A stretch of DNA of 64,000 nt, from NCBI GenBank assembly GCA_038216655.1, contig JBBQPZ010000002.1, forward strand, positions 310,001 through 374,000, given 5' to 3'. Of the stretch, positions 51,785 through 59,947 are shown in pieces (position 1 is the stretch's first letter; each line of letters opens with the position of its first letter). The notes under the pieces are model-generated. The model was not told the DNA's origin. It searched no databases and was given only the letters and a program-made list of their open reading frames with translations. Source of the stretch: JAFDWR01 sp038216655. Lineage in GTDB: Bacteria > Armatimonadota > Fimbriimonadia > Fimbriimonadales > Fimbriimonadaceae. Position numbers and translations under genes: made by a program.

Positions 51785-52402
51785 ATGAACAAAACAACGA
51801 TGAATTGGATCGGCCGCGCGGCTTGCGTCGGCGCCTTGGCGATCATGCTACCGGCCGCTCAGGCTCAGGGCCAGCGAGACCGAGATAACCGGGGAACCGC
51901 GCACTTTACTTTCGGCGAGACCGACAAGCGCCCGCGTTTCAACGATCCCGATGCGATCTACGTCTGGCGTCAAGGGAAGACCTTCTTCGTCGCGATCGGC
52001 GGTGCCCAGCGGGGTAGCGTGTTTGTTCGCGCTGATGTCGAGCGAGGCACGATCGACGGCGTCAGCCATCGCCGTGAGGGCGGTTGGACGAACGAGCGGT
52101 TCAACACCAACGATAATTCGGGCGGACAACACCATCGCGACAACACTCGCCAATTCGACGAGCGTCGCTGGACCGGAAGCAACAACGAAGGCGTCCGACG
52201 CGTGAGCCCGGACGTGATCGAGTACACAACCCAAGCCGGTTCGTGGGACTTTGTGAAGTTCGACGTCCGCCGCGGCAACAACATCCGCTTCAACTTCGAC
52301 GCCGCCCGCAACGGCAACCTCCGTCGCACGATCTACATCGGCGGCGAAGAGAACCGACGCACCCGCGCCGAGTCGGTCGTGATCGACTTCGACCGCCGCT
52401 AG
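51785..52402 (+). CDS. Exported protein of unknown function, Arg/Asn-rich
   Basis: The 205-residue protein has a signal peptide (WIGRAACVGALAIMLPAAQA). A polar, Arg- and Asn-rich mature part follows: DPDAIYVWRQGKTFFVAIGG, SVFVRADVERGTIDGVSH, FNFDAARNGNLRRTIYIGG. It has beta-strand spacing but no family I know. The ATG follows GGGAGGAGATCGGA, a strong Shine-Dalgarno sequence. It ends 18 nt before a rho-independent terminator, so it is the last gene of its unit and of the core-like segment before tRNA-Arg. Confidence 0.7.
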   Translation: MNKTTMNWIGRAACVGALAIMLPAAQAQGQRDRDNRGTAHFTFGETDKRPRFNDPDAIYVWRQGKTFFVAIGGAQRGSVFVRADVERGTIDGVSHRREGGWTNERFNTNDNSGGQHHRDNTRQFDERRWTGSNNEGVRRVSPDVIEYTTQAGSWDFVKFDVRRGNNIRFNFDAARNGNLRRTIYIGGEENRRTRAESVVIDFDRR

Positions 52403-52420
52403 TTCGCGGTCAAAGCCTAA

Positions 52421-52450
52421 GGGCGGCGCGGTTTACGCGCCGCCCTTTTT
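52421..52450 (+). terminator. Rho-independent terminator
   Basis: GGGCGGCGCG-GTTTAC-GCGCCGCCC is followed by five Ts. The ten-bp stem (nine or more pairs) and T-run end the exported protein gene at 52402 and insulate tRNA-Arg. Confidence 0.9.
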
Positions 52451-52475
52451 GTCGATTGGTACACTAGCCACGAGC

Positions 52476-52551
52476 GCCCCCTTAGCTCAGCGGATAGAGC
52501 AACTGCCTTCTAAGCAGTAGGTCGTGGGTTCGAGTCCCGCAGGGGGCGCCA
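52476..52551 (+). tRNA. tRNA-Arg (anticodon TCT)
   Basis: Acceptor GCCCCCT (52476-52482) pairs with AGGGGGC (52541-52547), discriminator G, encoded CCA (52549-52551). The anticodon stem ACTGC/GCAGT has loop CTTCTAA, so the anticodon is TCT (reads AGA). D arm GCTC-GAGC and T arm GTGGG-TTCGAGT-CCCGC are intact. It directly precedes the lower-GC accessory segment, and tRNA-Arg(TCT) is a common attachment site for integrating elements. I do not see a convincing repeat of its 3' end at the far side within the window. Confidence 0.96.
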
Positions 52552-52638
52552 ATATTTAGGTTCAAATGGCGGTCTGAATGACTTCTCGAAGGCTCTGCAT
52601 CTTGCCGAATGGGAGAGGTTGTGGGAGAGTTCGTATCT

Positions 52639-53064
52639 ATGAGCACCCCGAATAAGCCTTCGGCGGACATGCCCGGCAAGGCAAAAGCGGAAAATGAATC
52701 GACATGGCTGATCCAACAACCGGCCTTCTCCTTCTTTGAGCTTAAGCAGACGGAGCGATCAGCGAACGTCTACAAGGCGGGCATCCTGGGCCATTTCTAC
52801 TTTCACGGTGTTGACTCAACATCTTTGGAAGCACTGCCGAGTCCTGCGAGTCGCTTGAATAGCCTGGGTCAACGGGTGCTCGAGTTGGCGAAGGTGTTGG
52901 ACCCTGATGACGATGCGCGTCGCAAGACTGAAGTTCAGGCTCTCCTCGAAGACCCGGCGGCATGCGGAATTCCTTCGGTCGATGCATTCGAGTGGATGCT
53001 CTTTGGCTTGACTGCGATCCTCATAAAGTCGGCGCGGACGGCCCGCGATGGTCAATGGAGTTGA
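52639..53064 (+). CDS. Accessory-region protein of unknown function (141 aa)
   Basis: Starting at ATG 52639 after GGGAGAGTTCGTATCT, the product begins MSTPNKPSADMPGKAKAEN. It continues WLIQQPAFSFFELKQTERSA, RLNSLGQRVLELAKVLDPDD and DAFEWMLFGLTAILIKSART. It is soluble and mostly helical. I recognise no family. It overlaps the next gene by 17 nt, so both are likely translated together. It is the first gene after tRNA-Arg; no integrase-like residues (R...HxxR...Y) are visible in it. Confidence 0.5.
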   Translation: MSTPNKPSADMPGKAKAENESTWLIQQPAFSFFELKQTERSANVYKAGILGHFYFHGVDSTSLEALPSPASRLNSLGQRVLELAKVLDPDDDARRKTEVQALLEDPAACGIPSVDAFEWMLFGLTAILIKSARTARDGQWS

Positions 53065-53650
53065 CGTGGACGACGAAACAAAGCGCAAGTTTGCTTTTGG
53101 TTGGGCTGATCGGATGTATGGCCCTAAGGCGATTGTGGCGGATACGGACCTTCGAGAGCATTTCGCGACTTTTGCCAAAGAGTGGCTTGTACGGTTCGAG
53201 CGAATATGGCCTAAGAGTGTGGATGAGGGCGGGCACATCTTCACGTTAGAGGCTGCATGGAGGTCAAGGCAGGCTGCTAGCGAAGTCGAGCACCTTGCCA
53301 GAAAGCTTCAAGAGAATGTGTTTAGGGCGCTCGGTGGGTCTCGCACTAAGAAAGATGGCGCGAACTTCATGAAGGATGACGAGTTCGGCACGCCAACGTG
53401 GGAACGAGATTGTTTAGCCTATTGGATGAGCCGCGTAAAAATGAGACCGGCGTCTGAAATCGTACATCAGGTATGGCCGGGGCAGAAGCGACTGCCTGAC
53501 TATGTTAAGACGCGGACGGATGCAGTAAGACGGCTCCTCGTGAAGTTGGGACCTCTTCCCGAGCGGAGGATGGCGGCAAGCACGGAACTGCACCCGAACA
53601 GCTCCTTCGTAAATCTTGACTTCCTACGGCAGAACTATTCGGGTAGCTGA
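53048..53650 (+). CDS. Accessory-region protein of unknown function (200 aa)
   Basis: ATG 53048 overlaps the upstream gene. The product, MVNGVDVDDETKRKFAFGWA, continues HFATFAKEWLVRFERIWPKS, ERDCLAYWMSRVKMRPAS and EIVHQVWPGQKRLPDYVKTR. It is helical and soluble, rich in Trp and basic residues, so DNA binding is conceivable. I recognise no family. GC content is visibly lower than in the core genes. An excisionase-like HTH gene follows 75 nt downstream. Confidence 0.5.
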   Translation: MVNGVDVDDETKRKFAFGWADRMYGPKAIVADTDLREHFATFAKEWLVRFERIWPKSVDEGGHIFTLEAAWRSRQAASEVEHLARKLQENVFRALGGSRTKKDGANFMKDDEFGTPTWERDCLAYWMSRVKMRPASEIVHQVWPGQKRLPDYVKTRTDAVRRLLVKLGPLPERRMAASTELHPNSSFVNLDFLRQNYSGS

Positions 53651-53725
53651 ATAGTTACGCTCTCGGAACACTTGTGCGTGTGGATCAATGGTTGTGCGCG
53701 GTCGTTGCACGCCGCCATCGAGAAC

Positions 53726-53917
53726 ATGACACAACCCCTACTCTTCACCGTCCGTGAGTCCTGCGAGCGCTTGCACGTAGGGAGATCACTTCTTCACCAA
53801 CTCTGCCGTAGCGGTGCCATCCGCTCGGTACGTGTTGGCAAGCGAGGAATTCGAATCCCTCTCTCGGAGCTAGAGCGATTCATCGAGGTGCGGCTTGCCG
53901 ATCCAACGTACTCTTGA
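53726..53917 (+). CDS. Excisionase-like helix-turn-helix DNA-binding protein
   Basis: The 63-residue protein is a MerR-type winged helix of the excisionase (XIS/HTH_17) group: LLFTVRESCERLHVGRSLLH, QLCRSGAIRSVRVGKRGIRI, and PLSELERFIEVRL at the end. Such proteins bend DNA in excision or regulate plasmid and phage genes. The ATG at 53726 gives the standard short N-terminus; a GTG at 53672 is possible. Its gene overlaps the Rep gene start by about 23 nt, so the two form a replication/control unit of a mobile element. Confidence 0.8.
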   Translation: MTQPLLFTVRESCERLHVGRSLLHQLCRSGAIRSVRVGKRGIRIPLSELERFIEVRLADPTYS

Positions 53918-54704
53918 TTCTCTGAGAGGTCCACGCTTCCACGCTGTAGAAGTCAAAACCCAAGTTTGGAAGCATTCCACCCGCATTAGAAAAGTCAGGG
54001 CTTTGAAGCTTAGTCAAAAGCCAAGTAAGAGCGAAAAGAAGATTGTCCGGGGTCTCAGTTGGAAGAGCGCCGCAGGCCTTCGCCATGCACTCTCTGAGAC
54101 TGATGCGACCTTCCCCCAGTTCGTAACCTTAACGTTTCCATGCCCAGTGGAAGATGACCGCGAAGCAAAGCGAGCCCTAAACGCCTTCTCTGAATGGGTA
54201 GTTCGCCGCAAAGCTTGTCTGTTTTGGAAGCTGGAGTTCATGGCGAACTCGCGTCCTCACTTCCACCTTCTGGTCTCAAAATCCTTCCCTCTCAGGGAGA
54301 TCCAAAAGGCTTGGAGGTCAGTTCTCAACTCCTCCGACGCCAAGGTCACTGCTTCCGACGTTCACTCCCAGAGGAGTGTCAATCAGTACCTCATCAAGAA
54401 ACTCAACTCTCCCCAAAACATCGTGCCGGCCACCTACCGCAACATGGGACGTTTTTGGGGCTGTAAGGGCCTTGGGGCTCGCCCAACGCCTCTGCTAGAG
54501 ATCAGTGCCTCAGAAGAGGTCACCGTGCCAGTGAGACGGCTTCTACGTTCTTTGAACAAACTCGGTCTGAAGAAACTGAACCCTAGAGGCAAACCCCGAC
54601 CTGATAAGGGTTGCGTCGGCCATAACTACCGCTTCTGCGGTGGGGAAGGCGTTGCGAAAGCTGTAGAAAGGGTTCTTGGAGCTTGTGACGATGTGGATGC
54701 CTGA
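53895..54704 (+). CDS. HUH-type rolling-circle replication initiator (Rep)
   Basis: About 269 residues. Motif I is FPQFVTLTFPCP; the metal-binding HUH motif is SRPHFHLLVSKS (His-Phe-His); the helix with the nucleophile Tyr is SVNQYLIKKLNSPQN; then YRNMGRFWGCKG. This order is the one of single-stranded phage and small-plasmid Rep proteins (G2P/ORF2-type). The enzyme nicks the origin and links to DNA via Tyr. It implies that a rolling-circle element is, or was, integrated here. The start is uncertain: TTG 53895 overlaps the HTH gene; no ATG follows before motif I in good position. Confidence 0.82.
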   Translation: MPIQRTLDSLRGPRFHAVEVKTQVWKHSTRIRKVRALKLSQKPSKSEKKIVRGLSWKSAAGLRHALSETDATFPQFVTLTFPCPVEDDREAKRALNAFSEWVVRRKACLFWKLEFMANSRPHFHLLVSKSFPLREIQKAWRSVLNSSDAKVTASDVHSQRSVNQYLIKKLNSPQNIVPATYRNMGRFWGCKGLGARPTPLLEISASEEVTVPVRRLLRSLNKLGLKKLNPRGKPRPDKGCVGHNYRFCGGEGVAKAVERVLGACDDVDA

Positions 54705-54769
54705 AATCAAGGCGTCTCTCGTGTTGACATTGCAAGTTATTGCACCTAAAAAAGGACCTGGAAGCGACG

Positions 54770-55183
54770 ATGGAAAGAAGCTTTAGAAATCCGTTACCCA
54801 ACCGCCTCCCTGGGGCCGTTTGCGCTCAGTACGTGGACAAACGGGGAAAGAGGTACGGCCCCTATTGGTATCGCTTCTATCGGGAACGTGGACGGTTACG
54901 CAAGGTGTATGTGCGCCCGGAAGACCTTGACGATGTCCTGTCAGCGTGCGCGGAAAACCATCGGGCTCTAAAGGGACGGGCTGCTATGCGGAAGACGTCG
55001 AAGGCATTCGGAGCGATCGTGGACGATGTCTGCTACATTGTTAGGCGGTTGGACCGGGTCAGTCGTTGGCAACGAACCGGCATCTGCCCTTTCAGCAAAC
55101 GCGAGATGGATCGGATGGAGAAAGCCCTATTACGATCCGGGAGCCTTCAAGCGGCTTGCAATGCGGCATTTCCCAAGGGATGA
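54770..55183 (+). CDS. Small basic protein of mobile elements (YPYWYRFYR motif)
   Basis: The 137-residue protein begins MERSFRNPLPNRLPGAVC. It has KRGKRYGPYWYRFYRERGRL with RKVYVRPEDLDDV, a module I associate with small phage- and plasmid-borne proteins of unknown function. A basic C-terminal half follows (RLDRVSRWQRTGICPFSKRE). DNA or RNA binding is likely from charge. ATG 54770 has AAAGGA upstream. Its stop overlaps the start of the zinc-ribbon gene (ATGA), so the two are coupled. Confidence 0.62.
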   Translation: MERSFRNPLPNRLPGAVCAQYVDKRGKRYGPYWYRFYRERGRLRKVYVRPEDLDDVLSACAENHRALKGRAAMRKTSKAFGAIVDDVCYIVRRLDRVSRWQRTGICPFSKREMDRMEKALLRSGSLQAACNAAFPKG

Positions 55184-55902
55184 GCTGGTGGTCTACAGAT
55201 TTCGGCATTTGGAGAAATATGTCCAGAGGTGAATACTACAGGCGGCGACGGTTCACCGTTGGGGAATGCGAATGCTTCCCAGCAAACCTTGTCCTTGCGT
55301 GGATACGAGCGGAGGGCTATTGGATGGGCCTTGAGTCGGGGGCCCTCATGTCGATCGAGAAAGAGGACAGCTACGGGATCAGGATTCGAATCAGATACGG
55401 GCAGGCAACTTCCTTTGCCGGTCTTGAGACGACGCGAACCCCATTAGGCGGCGACCGTTGGTGGTGGGTCTGTCCCGCGTGCTGCGTACGTCGAGCGCGT
55501 CTCTATGTCGATCCTCGCGGACGCGGTCCCCTTTGTCGGGACTGCCTTGACCTGACTTACCAATCCTGCCAAGAGAACCATCGGATGAATGCGATGGAGC
55601 GGATGATCATGTACCGCTGCGGATACCCCAAAGAAACCCTCAATTGGATTAGGCGTTGGGAGGAAAAGCGCGAAGCTCGACCCAAAGCCTTGAACCTGTG
55701 GAGGCGCAACAAGCGGTCCATGCGCAAGCGGAGTGCGCCTCCGGCCTTGGAGGTTGCCGAGAAGATCGAGTCCTTGAGCAAGTTGACGCGGGAGGATTTA
55801 GCTCGTGTAAACGAGCATTTCAAGTTTCAGCAACGCCCTGGCAAATTATTGGTCAGAATCCATCAGGTCCGCGAAGCAATACAATATGCACACAGCAATT
55901 AA
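55180..55902 (+). CDS. Zinc-ribbon protein of mobile elements, unknown function
   Basis: The 240-residue protein begins MSWWSTDFGIWRNMSRGEYY. It has an N-terminal domain (FPANLVLAWIRAEGYWMGLE), then a zinc ribbon: WVCPACCVRRARLYVDPRG and CRDCLDLTYQSCQENHR. A basic helical C-terminus ends it (about 165-240). Proteins with this CPxC ... CRxCxxLxYxSxxE pattern are common next to phage and integrative-element genes; function is unknown. The start ATG overlaps the upstream stop, and the Rep and HTH genes precede it. It may assist Rep or bind DNA. Confidence 0.68.
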   Translation: MSWWSTDFGIWRNMSRGEYYRRRRFTVGECECFPANLVLAWIRAEGYWMGLESGALMSIEKEDSYGIRIRIRYGQATSFAGLETTRTPLGGDRWWWVCPACCVRRARLYVDPRGRGPLCRDCLDLTYQSCQENHRMNAMERMIMYRCGYPKETLNWIRRWEEKREARPKALNLWRRNKRSMRKRSAPPALEVAEKIESLSKLTREDLARVNEHFKFQQRPGKLLVRIHQVREAIQYAHSN

Positions 55903-55962
55903 AGCAAAAATCCTGGAGGGCTGCTGGAAGTCGCGGCAAACAATCATTGGAGGCCCCAAGTA

Positions 55963-57534
55963 ATGCCACCCGTCACCAGCGAGTCGCAACGAGCAGAGCT
56001 GCACAAGACGATTTGGCGCATTGCAAACGACATGCGCGGTTCTGTCGATGGCTGGGACTTCAAGTCCTATGTGCTCGGCATGCTCTTCTATCGTTTCATC
56101 TCAGAGAACCTTGCGGCCTACATCAACAAGCTCGAACGTGAAGCGGGTGAGGAGGACTTCGACTACGCCAAGCTCACAGACAAGGACGCTGAGTTCGGGC
56201 GCAAGGAGACCGTTGCCGAGAAGGGCTTTTACATTCTCCCTTCAGAACTTTTTCAGAACGTTCGCAAACGAGCGCCGAAGGACGAAAATCTCAACGAGAC
56301 CTTAGAGCGAGTGTTCACTAACATCGAAGGCTCAGCCGTCGGTGCAGATAGTGAAGACGACCTCAAGGGGCTTTTCGACGACCTCGAAGTGAACTCCCAG
56401 AAGCTCGGGCCAACGGTTGCCAAGCGCAACGAAAGACTTGTAAAGCTCCTCGACGCCATCGGTGACCTCCCGCTCGGAAACTACGAAGACAGCTCCATTG
56501 ACGTGTTCGGTGATGCCTACGAATACCTCATGCAGATGTACGCCAGTGCCGCTGGCAAGTCCGGTGGCGAATACTACACGCCGCAAGAGGTCTCGGAGCT
56601 TCTAGCCCGTATTACAGTGGTCGGCAAGACCCAGGTCAACAAGGTTTACGATCCAGCCGTTGGGTCGGGCTCGCTCCTGTTACAGTTCGCCAAGGTTCTT
56701 GGCAAGGATAACGTCCGACAGGGATTCTACGGTCAAGAAATCAACCTGACCACCTACAACCTTGCCCGGATCAACATGTTTCTGCACGACGTGAACTATG
56801 AGAAGTTCAACATCGCTCATGGCGACACTCTCACCGACCCGCAGCACTGGGACGACGAACCGTTCGAGGCCATCGTTTCCAATCCGCCCTACTCCATCAA
56901 GTGGGACGGAGACGCGAACCCGCTCCTCATCAATGACCCGCGCTACGCCCCTGCTGGAGTGCTCGCGCCAAAATCCGCCGCCGATCTTGCCTTCACGATG
57001 CATATGCTTAGTTGGCTCGCGGTCAACGGCACAGCGGCCATTGTTGAGTTTCCAGGTGTTCTCTACAGAAGCGGAGCCGAGCAGAAGATTCGCAAGTACC
57101 TGATCGAGAACAACTACATCGACACGGTCATCCAACTCCCCCCCGACCTGTTCTTCGGGACGACCATCGCGACCTGTGTGATCGTGCTCAAGAAGTCCAA
57201 GAAGGACAACTCGATTCTCTTCATCGACGCATCCGCCAAGTTCACGCGAGTTGGTAACAAGAACAAACTTACCAAAGCGCACCAGCAAAAAGTGCTTGAG
57301 GCGTTCACGAAACGGGAAAGCACAGAACACTTCACGCGCCTCGTTCCGAGCGCAGAGATCGCAGAGAATGGCTACAACATTTCGGTTTCGTCCTATGTTG
57401 AAAAGGAGGACACGAGCGAAGTCATCGACATCACTGAACTCAATGCCAAGATTGCTCAGATCGTAAGTCGGCAATCCGAGTTGCGAACTCAAATTGATGC
57501 CATCGTTGCCGACCTAGAAGGGAGCCGAGTATGA
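55963..57534 (+). CDS. hsdM: Type I restriction-modification N6-adenine methyltransferase HsdM
   Basis: The 523-residue protein has an N-terminal helical HsdM_N domain (about 10-150: KTIWRIANDMRGSVDGWDFK, YVLGMLFYRFISENLA). The catalytic domain follows: SAM motif DPAVGSGSLLLQF near 229 and the N6-adenine motif NPPYSIKW near 306. A coiled-coil end (about 490-520) meets HsdS. EcoR124I-like residues dominate. Two HsdM join one HsdS to methylate the bipartite site. Its stop overlaps the dinD start (57531, ATGA). Start ATG 55963 lies 60 nt after the zinc-ribbon gene. GC is below core genes. Confidence 0.96.
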   Translation: MPPVTSESQRAELHKTIWRIANDMRGSVDGWDFKSYVLGMLFYRFISENLAAYINKLEREAGEEDFDYAKLTDKDAEFGRKETVAEKGFYILPSELFQNVRKRAPKDENLNETLERVFTNIEGSAVGADSEDDLKGLFDDLEVNSQKLGPTVAKRNERLVKLLDAIGDLPLGNYEDSSIDVFGDAYEYLMQMYASAAGKSGGEYYTPQEVSELLARITVVGKTQVNKVYDPAVGSGSLLLQFAKVLGKDNVRQGFYGQEINLTTYNLARINMFLHDVNYEKFNIAHGDTLTDPQHWDDEPFEAIVSNPPYSIKWDGDANPLLINDPRYAPAGVLAPKSAADLAFTMHMLSWLAVNGTAAIVEFPGVLYRSGAEQKIRKYLIENNYIDTVIQLPPDLFFGTTIATCVIVLKKSKKDNSILFIDASAKFTRVGNKNKLTKAHQQKVLEAFTKRESTEHFTRLVPSAEIAENGYNISVSSYVEKEDTSEVIDITELNAKIAQIVSRQSELRTQIDAIVADLEGSRV

Positions 57535-58391
57535 GCGACGAACTGACACCTCAACCACCGAAGTCAACGGTCTTCGAGCAGATCAAACGGCAGACATCAG
57601 AGGGCAAGGAGTTCTGGTCGAGTCGCGAATTGGCCCGTGTTCTCGATTACACCGACTACCGGAACTTCGAGCAAGTTGTAGCCAAAGCCAAGCAGGCCAG
57701 TTTCAAGAGCGGTCAGCGGATCGAGGATCATTTCGTTGACGTCACCGAAATGATCGACTTGCCGAAGGGAGCACAGCGGGCGATCCCGGTGACCTACCTC
57801 TCCCGCTACGCATGCTATCTGATCATCCAGAACGCCGATCCAGCTAAGGAAGTGGTTGCCCTCGGTCAGACCTATTTTGCGATCCAGACCAGGCGACAGG
57901 AGCTAAGCGAACAGGCTACAGAGGACGAACGCCGCCTCATGTTCAGGGAGGAAATGAAGCTTCACAACGTTAAGCTTGCGGGTGCGGCAAAGGACGCGGG
58001 AGTGATCGAGCCGATCGACTACGCCATCTTCCAGAACCACGGCTATCAAGGGCTGTATGGCGGACTTGGTCAGAAGGAAATTCACGGCAGGAAGGGTCTC
58101 AAAAAGAGCCAGCAAATACTCGACCACATGGGTAGCACCGAGCTTGCGGCCAACCTTTTCCGAGCTACTCAGACCGAGGAGAAGCTGAGGAGAGACGGCA
58201 TCAAGGGCAAAGCCGCCGCCAACCAGACGCACAAGCGAGTCGGGGCCAAAGTTCGCCAGACGATCAAGGAGCTTGGCGGAACAATGCCCGAGTCCCTTCC
58301 CGCCGAGGAAAGCATCAAGGCGGTTGAGCGACGGGTCAAAAAGCAACAGCAACTCGAATCAGGTGAAGGTTCAGAAGGAGGCGAGGAATGA
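57531..58391 (+). CDS. dinD: DinD (DNA-damage-inducible protein D) homologue in an RM locus
   Basis: The 286-residue protein matches DinD: EFWSSRELARVLDYTDYRNF (BRO-like N-terminus), VPVTYLSRYACYLIIQNADP-like block IPVTYLSRYACYLI, KEVVALGQTYFAIQTRRQEL, NHGYQGLYGGLGQKEIHGRK, MGSTELAANLFRATQTEEKL. E. coli DinD is SOS-induced and inhibits RecA-driven strand exchange. Inside type I loci it may limit recombination or toxicity after cleavage, but that is inference. It is translationally coupled to hsdM, so its expression here follows the methylase rather than LexA; I see no SOS box at its start. Confidence 0.92.
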   Translation: MSDELTPQPPKSTVFEQIKRQTSEGKEFWSSRELARVLDYTDYRNFEQVVAKAKQASFKSGQRIEDHFVDVTEMIDLPKGAQRAIPVTYLSRYACYLIIQNADPAKEVVALGQTYFAIQTRRQELSEQATEDERRLMFREEMKLHNVKLAGAAKDAGVIEPIDYAIFQNHGYQGLYGGLGQKEIHGRKGLKKSQQILDHMGSTELAANLFRATQTEEKLRRDGIKGKAAANQTHKRVGAKVRQTIKELGGTMPESLPAEESIKAVERRVKKQQQLESGEGSEGGEE

Positions 58392-58478
58392 CCGCAGTCG
58401 CCCCTTTTTATCGTTCTCGCATTTTCAAGAACGATGCTTGGCATTTGAAGTTCAGCTCATGCACTCAGGAGATTCCAA

Positions 58479-59291
58479 ATGAGGCTTTCTGAAGTGCTAA
58501 CCCGAGCTCCGAAGACTGAGAGCCTTCAAGTGGAAAACTTCCTTGGTTTTAAGCGGATAGGATGTGGCAAGAATAAAAAAGTTGAGATAGGCAGAGTATT
58601 TCAGAATTACTACTGCTTAGCATGCGATAACCTTCAAACGTACCAGTCAGATATTAGCTTGAATTGTCTAATAGCTGGAGTCGATATAGTGAGCTTCGAT
58701 GTTGTTTTGCAGTGTCCTCGATGTGGGGCCTCGGTGGAAGCCTGGTACTTGGTCAAGTGTCAAGATGATCTATTTGCCAGGAACCCCACGATGTACTTAG
58801 TGCGATACACAGACAATCGTCGCGGTGCGGCAAGAGGAATTGGTGAAGGTGCGGGCGAATTTGAAGATCTACTAGATCAGGCGCAAGTCGCGTATTCCGA
58901 TCGGCTTGGAGCAGGAGCCATGATTTATCTAAGAAAAATATTTGAAATGGTCACATCTCAAGTTGCGATTAAAGCTGGAATTGCCACTACTTTAGACAAT
59001 GGAAGAAGAAAGTCTTTCAAGTCTCTGCTTGAAGAAGTCGACCGAGGTCATCAGATCATTCCGTCCAAGTTTTCTGAGAACGGTTATCGTCTCTTCAGCG
59101 AGCTGAGTGATGTCATTCACGGTGATTCCGACGAAGAGGATGCATTGCGTAAGTACCTTCCTTGTCGTCAGTTGGTTTTGAGCGTCGTTAAGAACGTAAA
59201 AGCAAATGATGACATTGCTGGAGCAATAGATAACCTTGGGTGGGATGTGAGTGGATTGCTGCGAATAGCCGGCGGAGAGGTCGCTGTATGA
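58479..59291 (+). CDS. Accessory Cys-rich protein of a type I RM locus, DUF4145-like
   Basis: The 270-residue protein has two Cys pairs (YYCLACDNL near 45 and VLQCPRCGASVEAW near 78-90) that could bind zinc. A helical end follows: DRLGAGAMIYLRKIFEMVTS, SLLEEVDRGHQIIPSKFSEN, FSELSDVIHGDSDEEDALRK. The second part (a conserved H-G-D-S segment) resembles DUF4145 modules often fused or next to restriction enzymes. Function is unknown. Its A+T content is the highest in the window, a sign of separate origin. Start 58479 has AGGAGA 6 nt upstream; the stop overlaps the hsdS start (ATGA). Confidence 0.68.
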   Translation: MRLSEVLTRAPKTESLQVENFLGFKRIGCGKNKKVEIGRVFQNYYCLACDNLQTYQSDISLNCLIAGVDIVSFDVVLQCPRCGASVEAWYLVKCQDDLFARNPTMYLVRYTDNRRGAARGIGEGAGEFEDLLDQAQVAYSDRLGAGAMIYLRKIFEMVTSQVAIKAGIATTLDNGRRKSFKSLLEEVDRGHQIIPSKFSENGYRLFSELSDVIHGDSDEEDALRKYLPCRQLVLSVVKNVKANDDIAGAIDNLGWDVSGLLRIAGGEVAV

Positions 59292-59947
59292 GCCACATTG
59301 ACGACCTGATTAACGAGCATTGTCCAAGTGGCGTTGCGTTCAAAGCTTTGTCCGACGTGACTGCTCGTGGTTCAAACATTAGGTGGGTGCACGTAGGTGA
59401 AGCTACGTTCCGTTACATTGATCTCACCTCAGTAGATAGAGTTACCCGGAAAATTGGGGAGACTGCCACGATCAAAGCGGGAGAAGCTCCGAGCCGCGCT
59501 CAGCAACTCGTACGTGAGGGTGACGTCATTTTCGCTACGACTCGACCGACACAAATGCGCTGGGCCTTGATTCCGAAGGAATACGATGGGCAGATCGCGA
59601 GCACTGGATATTGCGTCCTTCGACCAATCCCAACTGAAATGTTGACCAACTTCCTTGCACATCTTCTTGGCGCAGAACAGTTCCGCAAGTATGTTGAAGA
59701 GAAACAGGTTCCGGGTAACTATCCTTCGATTCCCGATACACTTGTTCGGGCCTATAGAGTTCCTGTTCCGCCGATTAAGGTTCAGCGAGAAATCGTAAAG
59801 ATTCTAGATACCTTTAGTAAGCTGGAGGCAGAGCTGGAGGCAGAGCTGGAGGCAGAGCTGGAGGCTCGACGTAAACAGTATACCTTCTACCGTGATCAGT
59901 TGCTGACGTTCACCGAGAGAGAGATCAGGGTGGGCAAGAATGAGTGA
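59288..59947 (+). CDS. hsdS: Type I specificity subunit HsdS, first half (TRD1 plus central helix)
   Basis: The 219-residue protein covers the first target-recognition domain (about 1-175: DDLINEHCPSGVAFKALSDV, EGDVIFATTRPTQMRWALIP) and the first conserved helix (VQREIVKILDTFSKLEAELE, then ARRKQYTFYRDQLLTF). The helix contains three 12-bp repeats coding LEAE (59822-59857). After LLTF the frame passes a (GA)5 tract and ends REIRVGKNE-stop. In normal HsdS proteins this point leads straight to TRD2. Here TRD2 lies in the next gene, one frame away, with an 8-nt overlap. A half-subunit may pair with itself or with the second half. Confidence 0.9.
   Translation: MSHIDDLINEHCPSGVAFKALSDVTARGSNIRWVHVGEATFRYIDLTSVDRVTRKIGETATIKAGEAPSRAQQLVREGDVIFATTRPTQMRWALIPKEYDGQIASTGYCVLRPIPTEMLTNFLAHLLGAEQFRKYVEEKQVPGNYPSIPDTLVRAYRVPVPPIKVQREIVKILDTFSKLEAELEAELEAELEARRKQYTFYRDQLLTFTEREIRVGKNE
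59822..59865 (+). repeat. Three 12-bp tandem repeats (CTGGAGGCAGAG) in hsdS
   Basis: CTGGAGGCAGAG occurs three times (59822-59857), followed by a partial CTGGAGGC (59858-59865). Each unit codes LEAE, one turn of the helix joining the two recognition domains. A gain or loss of one unit keeps the frame and changes the helix by four residues. EcoR124I and EcoR124II differ by exactly this kind of 12-bp unit (TAEL, two or three) and recognise spacers of 6 or 7 bp. Confidence 0.92.
59915..59924 (+). repeat. (GA)5 tract at the junction of the two hsdS halves
   Basis: GAGAGAGAGA at 59915-59924 lies just before the first half ends. With six GA units the frame would read TERERSGWARMSEFSTLVRG and fuse both halves to a protein of about 411 residues, the usual HsdS size. 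With five, as here, translation stops at 59947. This makes it a candidate for slipped-strand on/off switching, although the tract is short for that. Confidence 0.6.

Noticed and set aside
58388..58492. A 34-codon frame starting in ATGA overlap with the dinD stop and overlapping the next gene
   Set aside because: It is very short, without domain features, and the next gene has its own strong ribosome site; it could be chance.
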